This document shows positions 24,126-36,385 of a stretch of 64,000 bases of DNA, in pieces. A program made the position numbers and the translations under genes. This stretch comes from Paralithodes platypus (Eukaryota > Arthropoda > Malacostraca > Decapoda > Lithodidae): the NCBI GenBank assembly GCA_032716605.1, contig CM064518.1:38871039-38935038 (forward strand). Direction: 5' to 3'. How positions within the stretch are numbered: the first letter of the stretch is position 1; each line of letters starts with the position of its first letter. The notes beneath the pieces are model-generated. The model worked only from the letters and a program-made list of their open reading frames with translations, was not told the DNA's origin and made no database searches.

Positions 24126-24850
24126 ACCGTCCAATAATCACTTCTGCACATGTGCCACCCACTCTTCCCATTAAGGGGGGTCACCTGTTTGTTTTCTCTT
24201 TCTCTACTTTTCTCTTTCTCTGGCTTGTATCCATTCGGCCCCATTCATCCAACTGTTTTAAGACGTTTATCCCCATCCAGGTGATATTCCTGGCGAGCGA
24301 TAGCGAGCCAGCATTGTGTGGGGAAATCCGGCTTCGCCGAAGACATTTTTCTATCGAAGAATGTACAAATTTAGCTTGCTGTCAAAACAAAAATATATAT
24401 ATATGCTGGCTCGCTACCGCTCACCAGGAAAATATTGACACCTGGATGGGGATAAACGTCTTAAAACAATAGGGTGAATGGGTCCGAATGTATACAACCT
24501 AGAGAAAAAAAGAAAAGGGGTGAACAAAGGCAGGTCACCCCCATTAACCTCTCTCTCCTCCGCTCAACAATCCGTTCGTCTTGGTAGTTTCTCTCTCACT
24601 TCACCACCTCCTCTTTTATCCACATTTCCCTCTCTCTCTCTCTCTTTTCCTTTTTCTCTCTCTCTCACTCACTCTCTCTCTCTCTCTCTCTCTCACTTTA
24701 CCACCTCCTCTTTAACGTCCAATAATCACTTCTGAGCCACCAAGTCTTCCCATTAACCTTTGACCCAGCTCTCTCTCCTCCGCCCAACAATCCGTTCGTC
24801 TTGGTAGCTTCTTTCTCACTTCACCACTCCTCTCACTCGTAGCCTTCTTT
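24126..24850. repeat. Local duplication flanking the MITE (filled and empty site)
   Basis: The sequence around the MITE (CCAATAATCACTTCTG... on the left, CCGCTCAACAATCCGTTCGT on the right) recurs without the MITE at 24719-24800, with one TTAA at 24753. The duplicated segment includes CTTGGTAG...CACTTCACCAC on the right. A (CT)n-rich stretch lies at 24625-24700. Confidence 0.82.
24171..24547. mobile_element. Palindromic TTAA MITE (PB-1 copy 2), fullest copy
   Basis: Bounded by TTAA at 24171 and 24544. The termini are inverted: TTAAGGGGGGTCACCTG and CAGGTCACCCCCATTAA. The arms are long: TTTTAAGACGTTTATCCCCA faces TGGGGATAAACGTCTTAAAA, and GGCGAGCGATAGCGAGCC faces GGCTCGCTACCGCTCACC. It inserted into a sequence whose uninterrupted relative lies at 24717-24800. 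No ORF. Confidence 0.88.
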
Positions 24851-25686
24851 CCCACTCTTGTAAATCTTCACGCCTCCTTCCACTAGCTTCCCTTTTTTAC
24901 TTCATTCTAGTTTCTTTATCAGTTTTGTTCAAATATAGTTACATGAACAATGCATGCCATATCACTTTAATATTCCTTTGTTGGGAATTACGGCGTCTGG
25001 CAAAAAAATAAAATAAAATAAAGTAAAAAATACATACAGTATATATAGGTTAAAAATATAAGGTGCATGACACATAACCTTATTGTAACGCGCTCAATTT
25101 CAAATACATTTATAGATTACCGAATAGATTATTATAACAGAATAGTGGGGTATGTTATTATAAGTCAATATTGCTAAAGTCCGTAAACGAAACAATGCTA
25201 TATTCCTCTACACTTAAGAAATATATAAAACGAAAATCACGTTGACTAGAAATGAAACTACTTATCTTAAATGGAAACAGCGAGCGATATATTATTTAAG
25301 AACAAATGATGAATACATTATAAATACTACCCTAATTTAGGTTTACATGTAAGAAAGTGTATGTATGGAATAATGCACAATTTATATGTGAAGCAAATAT
25401 ATTCAAACAAAGAAAAACAAAAAAATTAGAACGAATGGAGTGTACAAACGATAGCAAGAGAGCCGATCATGAACATTAATTAAACATAAATGAACAAATG
25501 AAAGATAATAGTGAATAAGGAAACACAAAATATATACACACAACTGGGAAGAAAACGTTAAGATAAAAGGGTTTGGCCACCAAGAACCGAGTAGTAAAAG
25601 ATAAAATAGGAAAGGCAGCGATAACAAAAATGAAAATACTGAGGGGGGAAGAGCTGGAGAGGCGAGGGCAAGGAAAATGAAACGGA
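24851..25686. other. Unassigned AT-rich DNA
   Basis: No gene, RNA or repeat of note was found before the minisatellite. Confidence 0.5.
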
Positions 25687-28600
25687 AGGGAGTGAGTGGG
25701 GTGTTTGGAAGGGAGTGAGTGGTGTGTTTGGAAGGGATTGAGTGGGGTGTTTGGAAGGGAGTGAGTGGGGTGTTACGGAAGGTAGTGAGTGGGATGCTAT
25801 GGAAGGTAGTGAGTGGGGTGTTATGGGAAGTAGTGTGGGGGGTGTTATGGGAGGGAGTATATGGGGTGTTATGGAAGGTAATGAGTGGGGTGTTATTAAA
25901 GGGAGTGAGTTGGGTGTTATGGGAAGTAGTGAGTGGTGTGTTATGGAAGGGAGTGAGTGGGGTGCTATGGAAGGTATTGAGTGGGGTGTTATGGAAGGTA
26001 GTGAGTGGGGTACGTTATGGAAAGTATTGAATTGGGTGTTATGGAAGGGAGTGAGTGGTGTGTTATTGAAGGTAGTGAGTGGGGTACGTTATGGAAAGTA
26101 TTGAATGGGGTGTTATGGAAGGGAGTGAGTGGGGTGTTATGGAAGGTAGTGAGTAGGGTGTTATGGATTGTAGTGAGTTGGGTGCTATGGAAGGGAATGA
26201 GTGGGGCGTTATGGATGGTAGTGAGTGGGGTGTTATGGAAGGGAGTGTGTGGGGTGTTATGGGAGGGAGTCAGTGGGGTGTTATGGGAGGGAGTCAGTGG
26301 GGTGTTATGGAAGGTAGTGAGTGGGGAGCTATGGAAGGGAGTGAGTGAGGTGTTATGGAAGGGAGTGAGTGGGGTGTTATGGAAGGGAGTGAGTGGTGTG
26401 TTATGGAAGGGAGTGAGTGGTGTGTTATGGAAGGGAGTGAGTGGTGTATTATGGAAGGGAGTGAGTGGTGTGTTATGGAAGGGAGTGAGTGGTGTGTTAT
26501 GGAAGGGAGTGAGTGGTGTGTTATGGAAGGGAGGGAGTGGTGTGTTATGGAAGGTAGTGAGCGGGGTGTTATTGGAGGGAGTGCGTGGGGTGTTACGGAA
26601 GGTAGTGAGTGGGATGCTATGGAAGGTAATGAGGGGGGTGTTATGGGAAGTAGTGTGTGGGGTGTTATGGAAGGGAATATGTTGGGTGTTATGGGAGGGA
26701 GTATATGGGGTGTTATGGAAGGTAATGAGTGGGGGTGTTATTAAAGGGAGTGAGTGGGGTGTTATGGGAAGTAGTGAGTGGTGTGTTATGGAAGGGAGTG
26801 AGTGGGGTGCTATGGAAGGTATTGAGTGGGGTGTTATGGAAGGTAGTGAGTGGGGTACGTTATAGAAAGTATTGAATAGGGTGTTATGGAAAGTATTGAA
26901 TTGGGTGTTATGGAAGGGAGTGAGTGGGGTGTTATGGAAGGTAGTGAGTAGGGTGTTATGGATTGTAGTGAGTGGGGTGTTATGGAAGGGAATGAGTGGG
27001 GTGTTATGGATGGTAGTGAGTGGGGTGTTATGGGAGGGAATCAGTGGGGTGTTATGGGAGGGAGTGTGTGGGGTGTTATGGGAGGGAGTCAGTGGGGTGT
27101 TATGGGCGGGAGTCAGTGGGGTGTTATGGAAGGTAGTGAGTGGGGAGCTATGGAAGGGAGTGAGTGAGGTGTTATGGAAGGGAGTGAGTGGGGTGTTATG
27201 GAAGGGAGTGAGTGGTGTGTTATGGAAGGGAGTGAGTGGTGTGTTATGGAAGGGAGTGAGTGGTGTGTTATGGAAGGGAGTGAGTGGTGTGTTATGGAAG
27301 GAAGTGAGTGGTGTGTTATGGAAGGGAGTGAGTGGTGTGTTATGGAAGGGAGTGAGTGGTGTGTTATGGAAGGTAGTGAGCGGGGTGTTATTGGAGGGAG
27401 TGCGAGGGGTGTTATGGGAGGGAGTCAGTGGGGTATTATGGAAGGTAGTGAGTGGGGTGTTATTGGAGTGAGTGAGTGGGGTGCTATGGAAGGTATTGAG
27501 TGGGGTGTTTGGAAGGGAGTGAGTGGGGTGTTACGGAAGGTAGTGAGTTGGATGCTATGGAAGGTAATGAGTCGGGTATTATGGGAAGTAGTGTGTGGGG
27601 TGTTATGGAAGGGAATATGTGGGGTGTTATGGGAGGGAGTATATGGGGTGTTATGGAAGGTAATGAGTGGGGTGTTATTAAAGGGAGTGAGGGGGGTATT
27701 ATGGGAAGTAGTGAGTGGTGTGTTATGGAAGGGAGTGAGTGGGGTGCTATGGAAGGTATTGAGTGGGGTGTTATGGAAGGTAGTGAGTGGGGTACGTTAT
27801 AGAAATTATTGAATAGGGTGTTATGGAAGGGAGTGAGTGGTGTGTTATGGAAGGCAGTGAGTGGGGTACGTTATGGAAAGTATTGAATGGGGTGTTATGG
27901 AAGGGAGTGAGTGGGGTGTTATGGAAGGTAGTGAGTAGGGTGTTATGGATTGTAGTGAGTGGGGTGTTGTGGAAGGGAATGAGTGGGGTGTTATGGATGG
28001 TAGTGAGTTGGGTATTATGGGAGGGAGTCAGTGGGGTGTTATGGGAGGGAGTCAGTGGGGTGTTATGGAAGGTAGTGAGTGGGGTGTTATGGAAGGTAGT
28101 GAGTGGGGAGCTATGGAAGGGAGTGAGTGAGGTGTTATGGAAGGGAGTGAGTGGGGTGATATGGAAGAGAGTGAGTGGGGTGTTATGGAAGGGAGTGAGT
28201 GGGGTGTTATGGAAGGGAGTGAGTGGGGTGTTATGGAAGGGAGTGAGTGGGGTGTTATGGAAGGGAGTGAGTGGGGTGTTATGGAAGGGAGTGAGTGGTG
28301 TGTTATGGAAGGGAGTGAGTGGTGTGTTATGGAAGGGAGTGAGTGGTGTGTTATGGAAGCGAGTGAGTGGTGTGTTATGGAAGGTAGTGAGCGGGGTGTT
28401 ATTGGAGGGAGTGCGTGGGGTGTTATGGGAGGGAGTCAGTGGGGTGTTATGGAAGGTAGTGAGTGGGGTGTTATTGGAGTGAGTGAGTGGGGTGCTATGG
28501 AAGGTATTGAGTGGGGTGTTATGGAAGGGAGTGAGTGGGGTGTTATGGAAGGGAGTGAGTGGGGTGTTATGGAAGGGAGTGAGTGGTGTGTTATGGAAGG

Positions 28601-28790
28601 TAGTGAGTGGGGTGTTATGGAAGGTAGTGAGTGGGGTATTATGGGAGAGAGTGAGTGGCGTGTTATGGAAGCTTGTAGTAAGTGGGGTGTTATGGATGGT
28701 AGTGAGTGGGCTGCTATGGAAGGGAGTGTGTGGGATTTTTATGGGAAGGAGTGTGGGATGCTATATGGAAGGGAATAATTGGGGATGCTT
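25687..28790. repeat. 3.1-kb minisatellite of 24-bp units with higher-order repeats
   Basis: The consensus unit is GGGAGTGAGTGGGGTGTTAT plus GGAA, 24 bases, giving roughly 125-130 imperfect copies (some 23-bp units at the left edge). The + strand is strongly G-rich. Because 24 is a multiple of three and stops are rare, two frames stay open for hundreds of codons, translating to EGSEWGVM or GVSGVLWK octads; these are repeat artefacts rather than genes. Variant units recur in order: GGGATGCTAT at about 25791, 26611 and 27549, and ATTGGAGGGAGTGCG at 26571, 27390 and 28401. Blocks of about 0.8-1.0 kb were therefore duplicated. Confidence 0.97.
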
Positions 28791-29440
28791 GGAAGGAAGT
28801 GAGTTGGGTTCTGTTAAAAGTGAAATGATTAACGTGGTCGAATATATGAATGGTGAGATTATTTATGTAACAAATAACTTAATGTATATATCATAAAGTA
28901 ATTACAGCTGAAAGCACCACTGGAGACAACATCAATGACATTTATGAGTATATATGGCTGAAATTTAATATTTCTTCTAATTATATAACTATTTTTCCCC
29001 ACTCAAAATTTGTGTCTGTTTGTTATTCCTCCGTGTTCTCATCTTTTACTCCTAAGTTTCACTACATTTCTCAATCAAGCTGTTCTTTCTTTCTTCCTCT
29101 CATTGTCAACAATCTAGCCTTATATACATAATTTTGATCAATTACTACCAGTTAAGAACAATCTTAAATTAAAATGTCTTGGAAGGTTAATTATGCAGTC
29201 CTTCCGACGGGCTCATTATCTAGGTTAATCACATGCCTCACTTACCTGGACAGAATATTGATGGCTTATAAGATTGTCTGAGCTTGTTATACTGCACACG
29301 CAATAATAAACGTTCATTCGTGTTTTGTCTTTTTGTATATTGAAATTGTTAGTTTCCTCCGTGGCTGTTTCACTAATATTACTTGCATTAATTTACTTCT
29401 TGCCAATCTAATTATATATTTTAGCGTTGCAAGATCATTA
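28791..29440. other. Unassigned AT-rich DNA
   Basis: No supported gene or recognised repeat was found. Confidence 0.5.

Positions 29441-29481
<41 letters not shown>
29441..29481. repeat. (TA)n microsatellite
   Basis: About 20 TA units. Confidence 0.93.
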
Positions 29482-29483
<2 letters not shown>

Positions 29484-30131
29484 ATTTGTAATATATACTG
29501 TAATATGTACACATATATGATTTTGTAGATCTATATCAAACTTCTAATTATATATTTTTTTATACAAAACTAGTTATAAATTAACAACGAAATTTTAATA
29601 TATTTATTTTGATAAAAGGAATGTAACATCAAAATAATCTCCATCTATATAACCAGTATTAATTAAGGATTTGTTATTGTAGCATTTAAAGAACTGATCA
29701 TAAATATATTATGAGGTTACGTTAATGATTGTCTTCAATTTATAGTTAACCACAATTTACTATTCACAGCGTCTAGATTAAAAAGCTATATTTACATAAA
29801 TGTATGAGCATTGACCACTATACTACCTGGTCAAATGCCACACATTCTGTACTGAAAATGTCTTCTCTAGTTGAAGCCAACTTATCAAACAGTGAAATCT
29901 GTGTCTCCGGCCGACTAATACTCATTCAGCGATGTTTGTGTTTCCGTATAACGAAAATATGGATACCTGTGCATATCAATATGTGCAACGATCACTCAAC
30001 CATGCGTGTGTGTCTCAGGTTGGTAAACTCGTACAATTATCTTCTCATGTTGGCCAATGATTATGTAACCACTGGTACGACTTCAAGGATGACTTGACGA
30101 ACATACACCATAATGCATATGTCCGTATCGG

Positions 30132-30134
<3 letters not shown>
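29482..30134. other. Unassigned AT-rich DNA
   Basis: A 97-codon + frame at 29804-30097 has no recognisable domain and I do not call it a gene. Confidence 0.5.
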
Positions 30135-30185
<51 letters not shown>

Positions 30186-30239
30186 GAGAGAGAGAGCTCG
30201 CGAGCGCACGCAGAGGAAAGGGGAGGGGGGGGGGGGGGG
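30135..30239. repeat. (GA)n tract and G-run
   Basis: GA units at 30135-30196, then mixed sequence and an uninterrupted 15-base G-run at 30225-30239. The arrangement resembles that at 103-165. Confidence 0.95.
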
Positions 30240-30254
30240 TGACGCAACACATAC

Positions 30255-30480
30255 GGTGCGTCCACACTGGCAACAAAACATGTTGGCAACACGAAATACA
30301 ACATAATTGGCAACAAAGTATTAAGTTGTTAATGATACAGTGTTGCAGACATGTTGGTACTAATGTGTAGTACCAACATGTTTACAACACTACTGTATAT
30401 CTTTAACAACTTAACAGGTTGTTGCCTACTATGTTGTATTTTGTGTTGCCAACATGTTTTGTTGCCAGTGTGGATGCACC
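30255..30480. mobile_element. Foldback element FB-1
   Basis: An almost perfect palindrome. The left end GGTGCGTCCACACTGGCAAC faces the right end GTTGCCAGTGTGGATGCACC. The arms continue inward through AACATGTTG and AAGTTGTTAA to a loop near 30362. TA lies close to both edges and could be the target site. It is non-coding and of MITE size; the superfamily is not assigned. Confidence 0.8.
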
Positions 30481-30657
30481 TATAGAGAGGAGAGCAGCGC
30501 AGAAGGAGAGTCAGGAAGTGTAGCCAATGAAAGGAGGTTTATAGGGTAATATTGCAGTGCCGGGCAACCTGAAGTATGACAGTGGCTGCTGTGTGCATTA
30601 GCTTCATGAAACCATGAATCAGTCCAAGTCCGAGTTGGGAAATTACAGCAGTACACT

Positions 30658-30903
30658 CGGATACCATAGTCTCTAGCCCACTCATACAAATTCGTGGACT
30701 TGATCGATTTCTATTTATGGAAGTACATCTCTGGAAACAAATTTATGAATATAATTTTCTATAAATCAACTACAAAACTATATATATTATGTATTGAAAA
30801 GCAAGTTATATCCAAAAAAAACAATCCATATAGTTATAATTGCATAAAGCAAAACAATGGGGTCCACGAATGCTTATGAGTGGGCTAGAGACTATTGTAT
30901 CCG
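30658..30903. mobile_element. Foldback element FB-2, copy 1
   Basis: Terminal inverted repeats of about 42 bases: CGGATACCATAGTCTCTAGC at the left faces GCTAGAGACTATTGTATCCG at the right. An AT-rich centre (30700-30860) separates the arms. One arm plus centre recurs at 61996-62147. No coding capacity; TSD not identified. Confidence 0.8.
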
Positions 30904-32559
30904 GACAGTTATGTGCCGGATACATGTGAAATTATGAAGATATAATTTTTACTCAGTATGCGCCTATAGAGCAGCCAAGCAATAGCCTATATAAACAAAA
31001 TCAGCATCTTGACAAGTACAGCACTGCTGTTCAGATTAATGTAAGTGACATAATTGAAAAGTTAAGCATGGAATCATGTTTTCATTTAGATACCACTATT
31101 GTAAATTATCAGTCGACAAGAGACATCAACTGATATATGTTAAATGTATGCATCATGTAATTCCATCTGTATAGTGGATTTATCTAACTTCTTAATATAT
31201 TTTTGTGGTGTCTTATATTAAGTATACAACTGTGTATTGAGCGATACAATTCATTATATTAATGTTATGTGTATGAAAATATTTTAAGATAAAAATGGCT
31301 TCTCAAAAATCCCCGGAAACTTCTGAAAATGGTTTATACAAATTTGAAAAACCTGAATCCTTCCAATTCTTATCTCTCCCCTTTCTTTGTTTAGCTATTT
31401 TAAGTATTTCAGACAGGTATTACCGGTTGAGATTTGGAATATTTCTTATATAACATTTAAAGCTTAGAATACCTTGTTTTATCATTTTCCAAAGTTATGC
31501 CCTTACCTCGAGGGACACCCTGTATGTTCGGTTCCTGGTACGAGTAGCTGTCATAAAATGTACAGCAAGATAAATACGAGTGCAAATTAATGAAAGACAA
31601 CGTATTATAGGATGATTGTGATCAGTATCTGTGTTCTGTCAACTTTCCGGTGCATTATTTACTTATATTTTCTAATGATTTTCGTTGATTGAATATAAAA
31701 TGTACTGAAGTGCACACGTCTGTGATAATTGAGCATGCATTCATAGAACTTCGTGATGGTGTTCTTGCCACCTCCTTGCTCTGATTTACCTGCCATGTCC
31801 ATCAGGTTACACGTGAATTCCATCACAGGCTAACAAGGAAACTTGATGTTAACGCTAAAGTTCGGCCGTGTCTCCTAAACGTGTGTGTGTGTGTGTGTGT
31901 GTGTGTCTTGAATTACATTGTGCCTGAAACAAACACTTCTATTTTGTTTACTATGAAAACCGCTGTTGTATTATAATATGATTTAACCATCTCTTCTGGA
32001 TGTGCAAGTGTTGATGTTGATGCCATATATAATCCAAGGATTCGTACAGTTAATTAAATATGCTATACATTAGTTCATTGTTTTTTTAAGCATGTATATA
32101 TTATGTCCTCTAGTTTTTCTCCTGCCTCACGTATTCCTTGGTCCTTTTGAAACCCCCTCCATCACATCTTACTAGCATTTCGTCCTGTCCACGTCTCTGT
32201 CTCGTGCTTCTCCCCTTCCACATTTTCCTAATTTTCTCTGTTCGTCGTCCTCCTGCTGGCTTAAAGCTCCACTGTCCAGTCCTCCTTTACTGTGTGTACT
32301 GCTGCGTGCTCGACCATCTTTCATATTTTTATTTCTGATTATTGTTGTGGATCTTCTCAAGAGTCCAGTATCTCTAGGGACTACAGGTATAACACGTTCA
32401 ATCACACGCACAGCAGATCTAATAAGTTATCTCCTATAACGCGTAGTACTCACACTGCATTTCCATAATTTGGTGAACAATGCAATCGAGAAAAGAAAAA
32501 AAACCCAGTTCACTCTTTCATGTTATTGTTGTTTGAATATTGACCCAATTTCATTCTAA
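30904..32559. other. Unassigned DNA with a short (GT)n
   Basis: A (GT)n run of about 26 bases lies at 31881-31907. No supported gene was found; the frames at 32138-32411 lack recognisable domains. Confidence 0.5.
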
Positions 32560-33065
32560 ACTAGGAGGGGTACCCGGCGTTGTCCGGGTTTAAATTCTAC
32601 AACCATAATCACCATCATCAATCACTACTACCACAATCATCACAAAACTACTACTACCATAATCACCGGCCTCGACCTCCCTGTGCTCTTTAAACGGCGA
32701 CCTCGATTTCGGCCGCTAAATTACCTCCGATTTTGGATCTGACCTCATCCGTACCCCCATTTTGGGGAGCAGCGAACAATTTTCGTTCCATACACCTTTT
32801 CGATCGGAGGCCTCCTTCTGCCCCAAACGGCAATTTTGTTCGCATTTTTTTCGCTCCCGTATACTACCTAAGTTCTGCCGAAAAATTTATTAAACAAAAG
32901 TGTCTCTGATTTCCACTAAACTCGCCTAAAACCATCTCCAAAGCCTGGGCTTTCCAACGGTGCCCCACACTCCCACCTGGCACCAAAACTGTGGGAGGAG
33001 TTTAGTAACAATGGTCGGGTAACTGACAAACAGACAAACATTGAGCTTTATTTATTAAGATTATA
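32560..33065. repeat. Probable dispersed repeat beginning GGGTACCCGGCGTTGTCCGG
   Basis: A more GC-rich segment with a terminal CCCGG/CCGGG hairpin at 32569-32588 and a distal end of GACAAACAGACAAACATTG followed by TTTATTTATTAAGATTA. This combination is familiar from ubiquitous arthropod repeats, but I see only one copy here, cannot assign a class, and see no coding sequence. Confidence 0.4.
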
Positions 33066-33142
33066 TGAATCATAGATTCTCTGGCTGAGACAAGCTGGTT
33101 TTAGTAACTGTTATCAGATTTCCTGGGTCTGGAAATATTGCA

Positions 33143-33524
33143 TTAAGGGAGCCCACCTCGCTTCTTGTTTCTCTTTCTCTCCCTCTCTCTTTGGCTTGTA
33201 TCCATTCGGTCCCATTCATCCTACTGTTTTAAGACGTTTACCCCTATCCAGGTGTCAATATTCTCCTGGCGAGTGGTAGCGAGCTAGCATATATATATTT
33301 TTGTTTTGGCAGCAGGGTAAATTTGTAAATTTTTCGATAGAAAAATTTCTCCGAAGCCAGATTTCTCCATACAATGCTGGCTCGCTATCGCTCGCCAGGA
33401 AGAAATCGACACCTGAATGGGGATATACGTCTTAAAACAGTTGGCTGAATTGGGCCGAATGGATACAAGCCAGGGAAAGAGAAAAAAGGAGAGAAAGATA
33501 AACAAAACCGGTAACCCCCCTTAA
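33143..33524. mobile_element. Palindromic TTAA MITE (PB-1 copy 3)
   Basis: TTAA lies at 33143 and 33521. The termini read TTAAGGGAGCCCACC and GGTAACCCCCCTTAA. The arms pair through TTTTAAGACGTTTACCCC / GGGGATATACGTCTTAAAA and GGCGAGTGGTAGCGAGC / GCTCGCTATCGCTCGCC. Its left end is like copy 1 (11227) and its right arm like both other copies. Confidence 0.85.
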
Positions 33525-33610
33525 TTGTATCAATTATGCTGTATGCAGAAGCAGATACGAGGAATCATATTCTGAATAACATTTCTATTACTTATTATTG
33601 CCTAATGAAC

Positions 33611-34338
33611 CAAGGGTTCCCAACCTGGGGTACATGTACCCCCAGGGGTACATTTGCACTTTTCAGGGGGTACAGAGGGGGTACCATAGTGTACAAAACA
33701 TGGTATTCTAATCTACAGGCAGATTTCACAAAGTTGTGTTTTTATCAATTTCCTCATTTCAGTAAGCAAAACTTAAATTAAAATTGGCAAGAATGTAGTC
33801 ACCGGGTGGATCGCCCGCCTTACACTATGGCTACGCGGACGGTCGCAATCATGTTCCCGTCTATTTAGACTGCCGTGGGATACAATAAAAGATTGAAGGG
33901 AGCTTTTGCCCCCCTCACCCCGAGACCTATGTAAACATGACGACCGTCGGACCGTACACCCGGATACTACATCCTTCCCGTAAAATTATATCAGTGAGGT
34001 GACTATTCCATTTGTTTCACTATTATGTGACTTCCTGCAGCCCACAACCTGTATTGGACGTGAAACAATCAGGTATGTGTACCAACTCGAGACAGCTGCA
34101 GTATCGCCTGATAATGTCCGAGTATGTGACAGATCAAAATATGTTATAGTCGCTGAGTTCATTTTATTGATAATATCAATACTAAGATCCCTATGCAGTC
34201 TACACATACATATTTCATAATAAAATAATACAAAATTTTCATAATTTTATCCATTTTTATCCTAAATTGTTAGGGATACATGGGTACCTATCAGAATGCC
34301 CAAGTGGTACAGAGGAACAAAAAGGTTGGGAACCCCTG
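33611..34338. mobile_element. Degenerate hAT-like non-autonomous element
   Basis: Terminal inverted repeats: CAAGGGTTCCCAACCTGGGG at the left against a right end whose reverse complement is CAGGGGTTCCCAACCTTTTT. The adjacent sub-terminal GTACC-rich parts also pair loosely. Such GGGTTCCCAACC termini are typical of hAT elements. CCTAAT occurs near both edges but not at identical offsets, so the TSD is decayed or coincidental. About 730 bp, no transposase. Confidence 0.6.
33796..33990 (+). other. Possible nested tRNA-like repeat inside the hAT-like element
   Basis: A GC-richer block (GGATCGCCCGCCTTACACTA, GGCTACGCGGACGGTCGC) differs sharply from the AT-rich surroundings. It has weak resemblance to an A-box/B-box head (GGTCGCAATC), but the boxes are poor. 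Class undetermined. Confidence 0.3.
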
Positions 34339-35489
34339 GGCCCTAATCCAATGCATTTAGTATATGGTCTGTACTCGAATAGAATTAAATATTTTTCAAC
34401 CATCAATTATTGTAACTAGTTCATATATAAACAAAAGTCATCGTTTTAAAATTGCCGGAAGCTAAAGCTTTTGTCGAGACTGTCCATGCATTACGAATAA
34501 TCGTTTTCAAACACCGGAATACATATACTTAAAAATATTACACATGGATACATAAAATTATGAAAGGATAATGTCGGAATACTTTAAAAAAAACATGAAT
34601 ACAAATATGAAACAGACAAACAAACATCCAGGCAGACAGACAGAGACTCGCCACAATATAAAGCGAATAACACAGGAGTAATATGTGTGTTGAAGAGGCT
34701 CCTCAGGGTGTCTGGTTCTGGCTGAAGAAATACGAGAGTAAAATAACGTGAAACGTATTTCACTGTTTCAGCAGTATTGAAACAAAAAATGGTTTTACTT
34801 TTAAAAAAGTGATATGATATAATGAGGTCTGAAAATGATGTTCGTATTGTAAAATATAAAATAAGTGCTTATAAAATAATACATCAGAATGTAAAACCCA
34901 TTATTTTAGTAAAAGGACAATTTGTCGGACATTTGTTGTGGTGTATTTGTTCTAGTAAAATTATGTATTTTAGTTCAGACTGTAAGTGAAATATTCATAG
35001 AAGGTAAAATTATATGACAACGAAAACATTTATGTACCTAGGCCATGCAAATATATTGCACAGCAAAGCGTGTAATTAACCATTGTAATTAACCATGACA
35101 CCTTCGTTATATTATGTTAGTTAATATTTTAGTATTACATTAATGCCTACAGTAGGAAGGGTTTGTGGTAGACATAGTATTCATTGAGATATAATTTACC
35201 TCTTCTATTCTTAAATGCCAATCCTAGGGTAAGTAACTTGTTTAGTGTAAATCAGAATAGTATAACGAGAACGCTTGGATATGCATATAGATTATATAGG
35301 TCATTACATACTTCAAGTAATTATGAAATAATTATTTACAATTATAAGCATTGAGAAAATAGTATTGTAATACAGACCAATATTATTTCAACATACAAAC
35401 GCAACGAAAAATACGAAGCTATGGACATTGATTTTGGTAACAGATGGCGAGAGTTTAAAAATTACAGTAATGTTTGGAAATAATCATCG

Positions 35490-35492
<3 letters not shown>
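34339..35492. other. Unassigned AT-rich DNA
   Basis: No gene, RNA or clear repeat was seen. Confidence 0.5.

Positions 35493-35578
<86 letters not shown>
35493..35578. repeat. (CT)n microsatellite
   Basis: About 43 CT units. Confidence 0.97.
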
Positions 35579-35582
<4 letters not shown>

Positions 35583-35779
35583 ACGAATTAACGAATTACC
35601 GTAAGGAGAACATGCTTATACTGAGCCTATGATTTCCGTCCTTCCTGTGCCTCTGAATAATTCCCCTGAGGGCTGAACTTTACAGATAACCCCGCCGTAA
35701 AGGACGTTATATGCCCAAGTTCGCGCATCTCGTAACAGTTGAACAAGTTGCAGCAATCTATCTGACTGTTATCATCGTA

Positions 35780-36112
<333 letters not shown>

Positions 36113-36179
36113 CCCACACCTACAGGTAAGGGGGGAATGTTTTTTTATTGGTCGATTTATGTATTTATTTATTATTATT

Positions 36180-36385
36180 TTTTAGTTTCTTTCCTACACT
36201 TCTATCAAGCTTAAAAAACATCGAAAATATCGATACGTAAATGGTACGAAAGGTCTTAATATTCACAAATTAAAGGACCGAAAGGTCTTCAAATCGCCAG
36301 ACCAATGGGGCGAACGTCTTAAGATTTGAAAACGAATGGGGCTAAACATGAGGGAATAAGAGGGCCAGAAAAAATAACAAGCCCA
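36180..36385. mobile_element. PB-1-related MITE fragment (subtype of 17926)
   Basis: Shares TCTATCAAGCTTAAAA, then GGTACGAAAGGTCTTA, AATGGGGCGAACGTCTTA and GGCTAAACATGAGGGA with 18080-18190. The core hairpin is missing, so it is internally deleted. Confidence 0.55.

Noticed and set aside
25719..28896. Several long open frames (100-290 codons) on the + strand
   Set aside because: They lie wholly in the 24-bp minisatellite; the open frames follow from a unit length divisible by three and absence of stop words.
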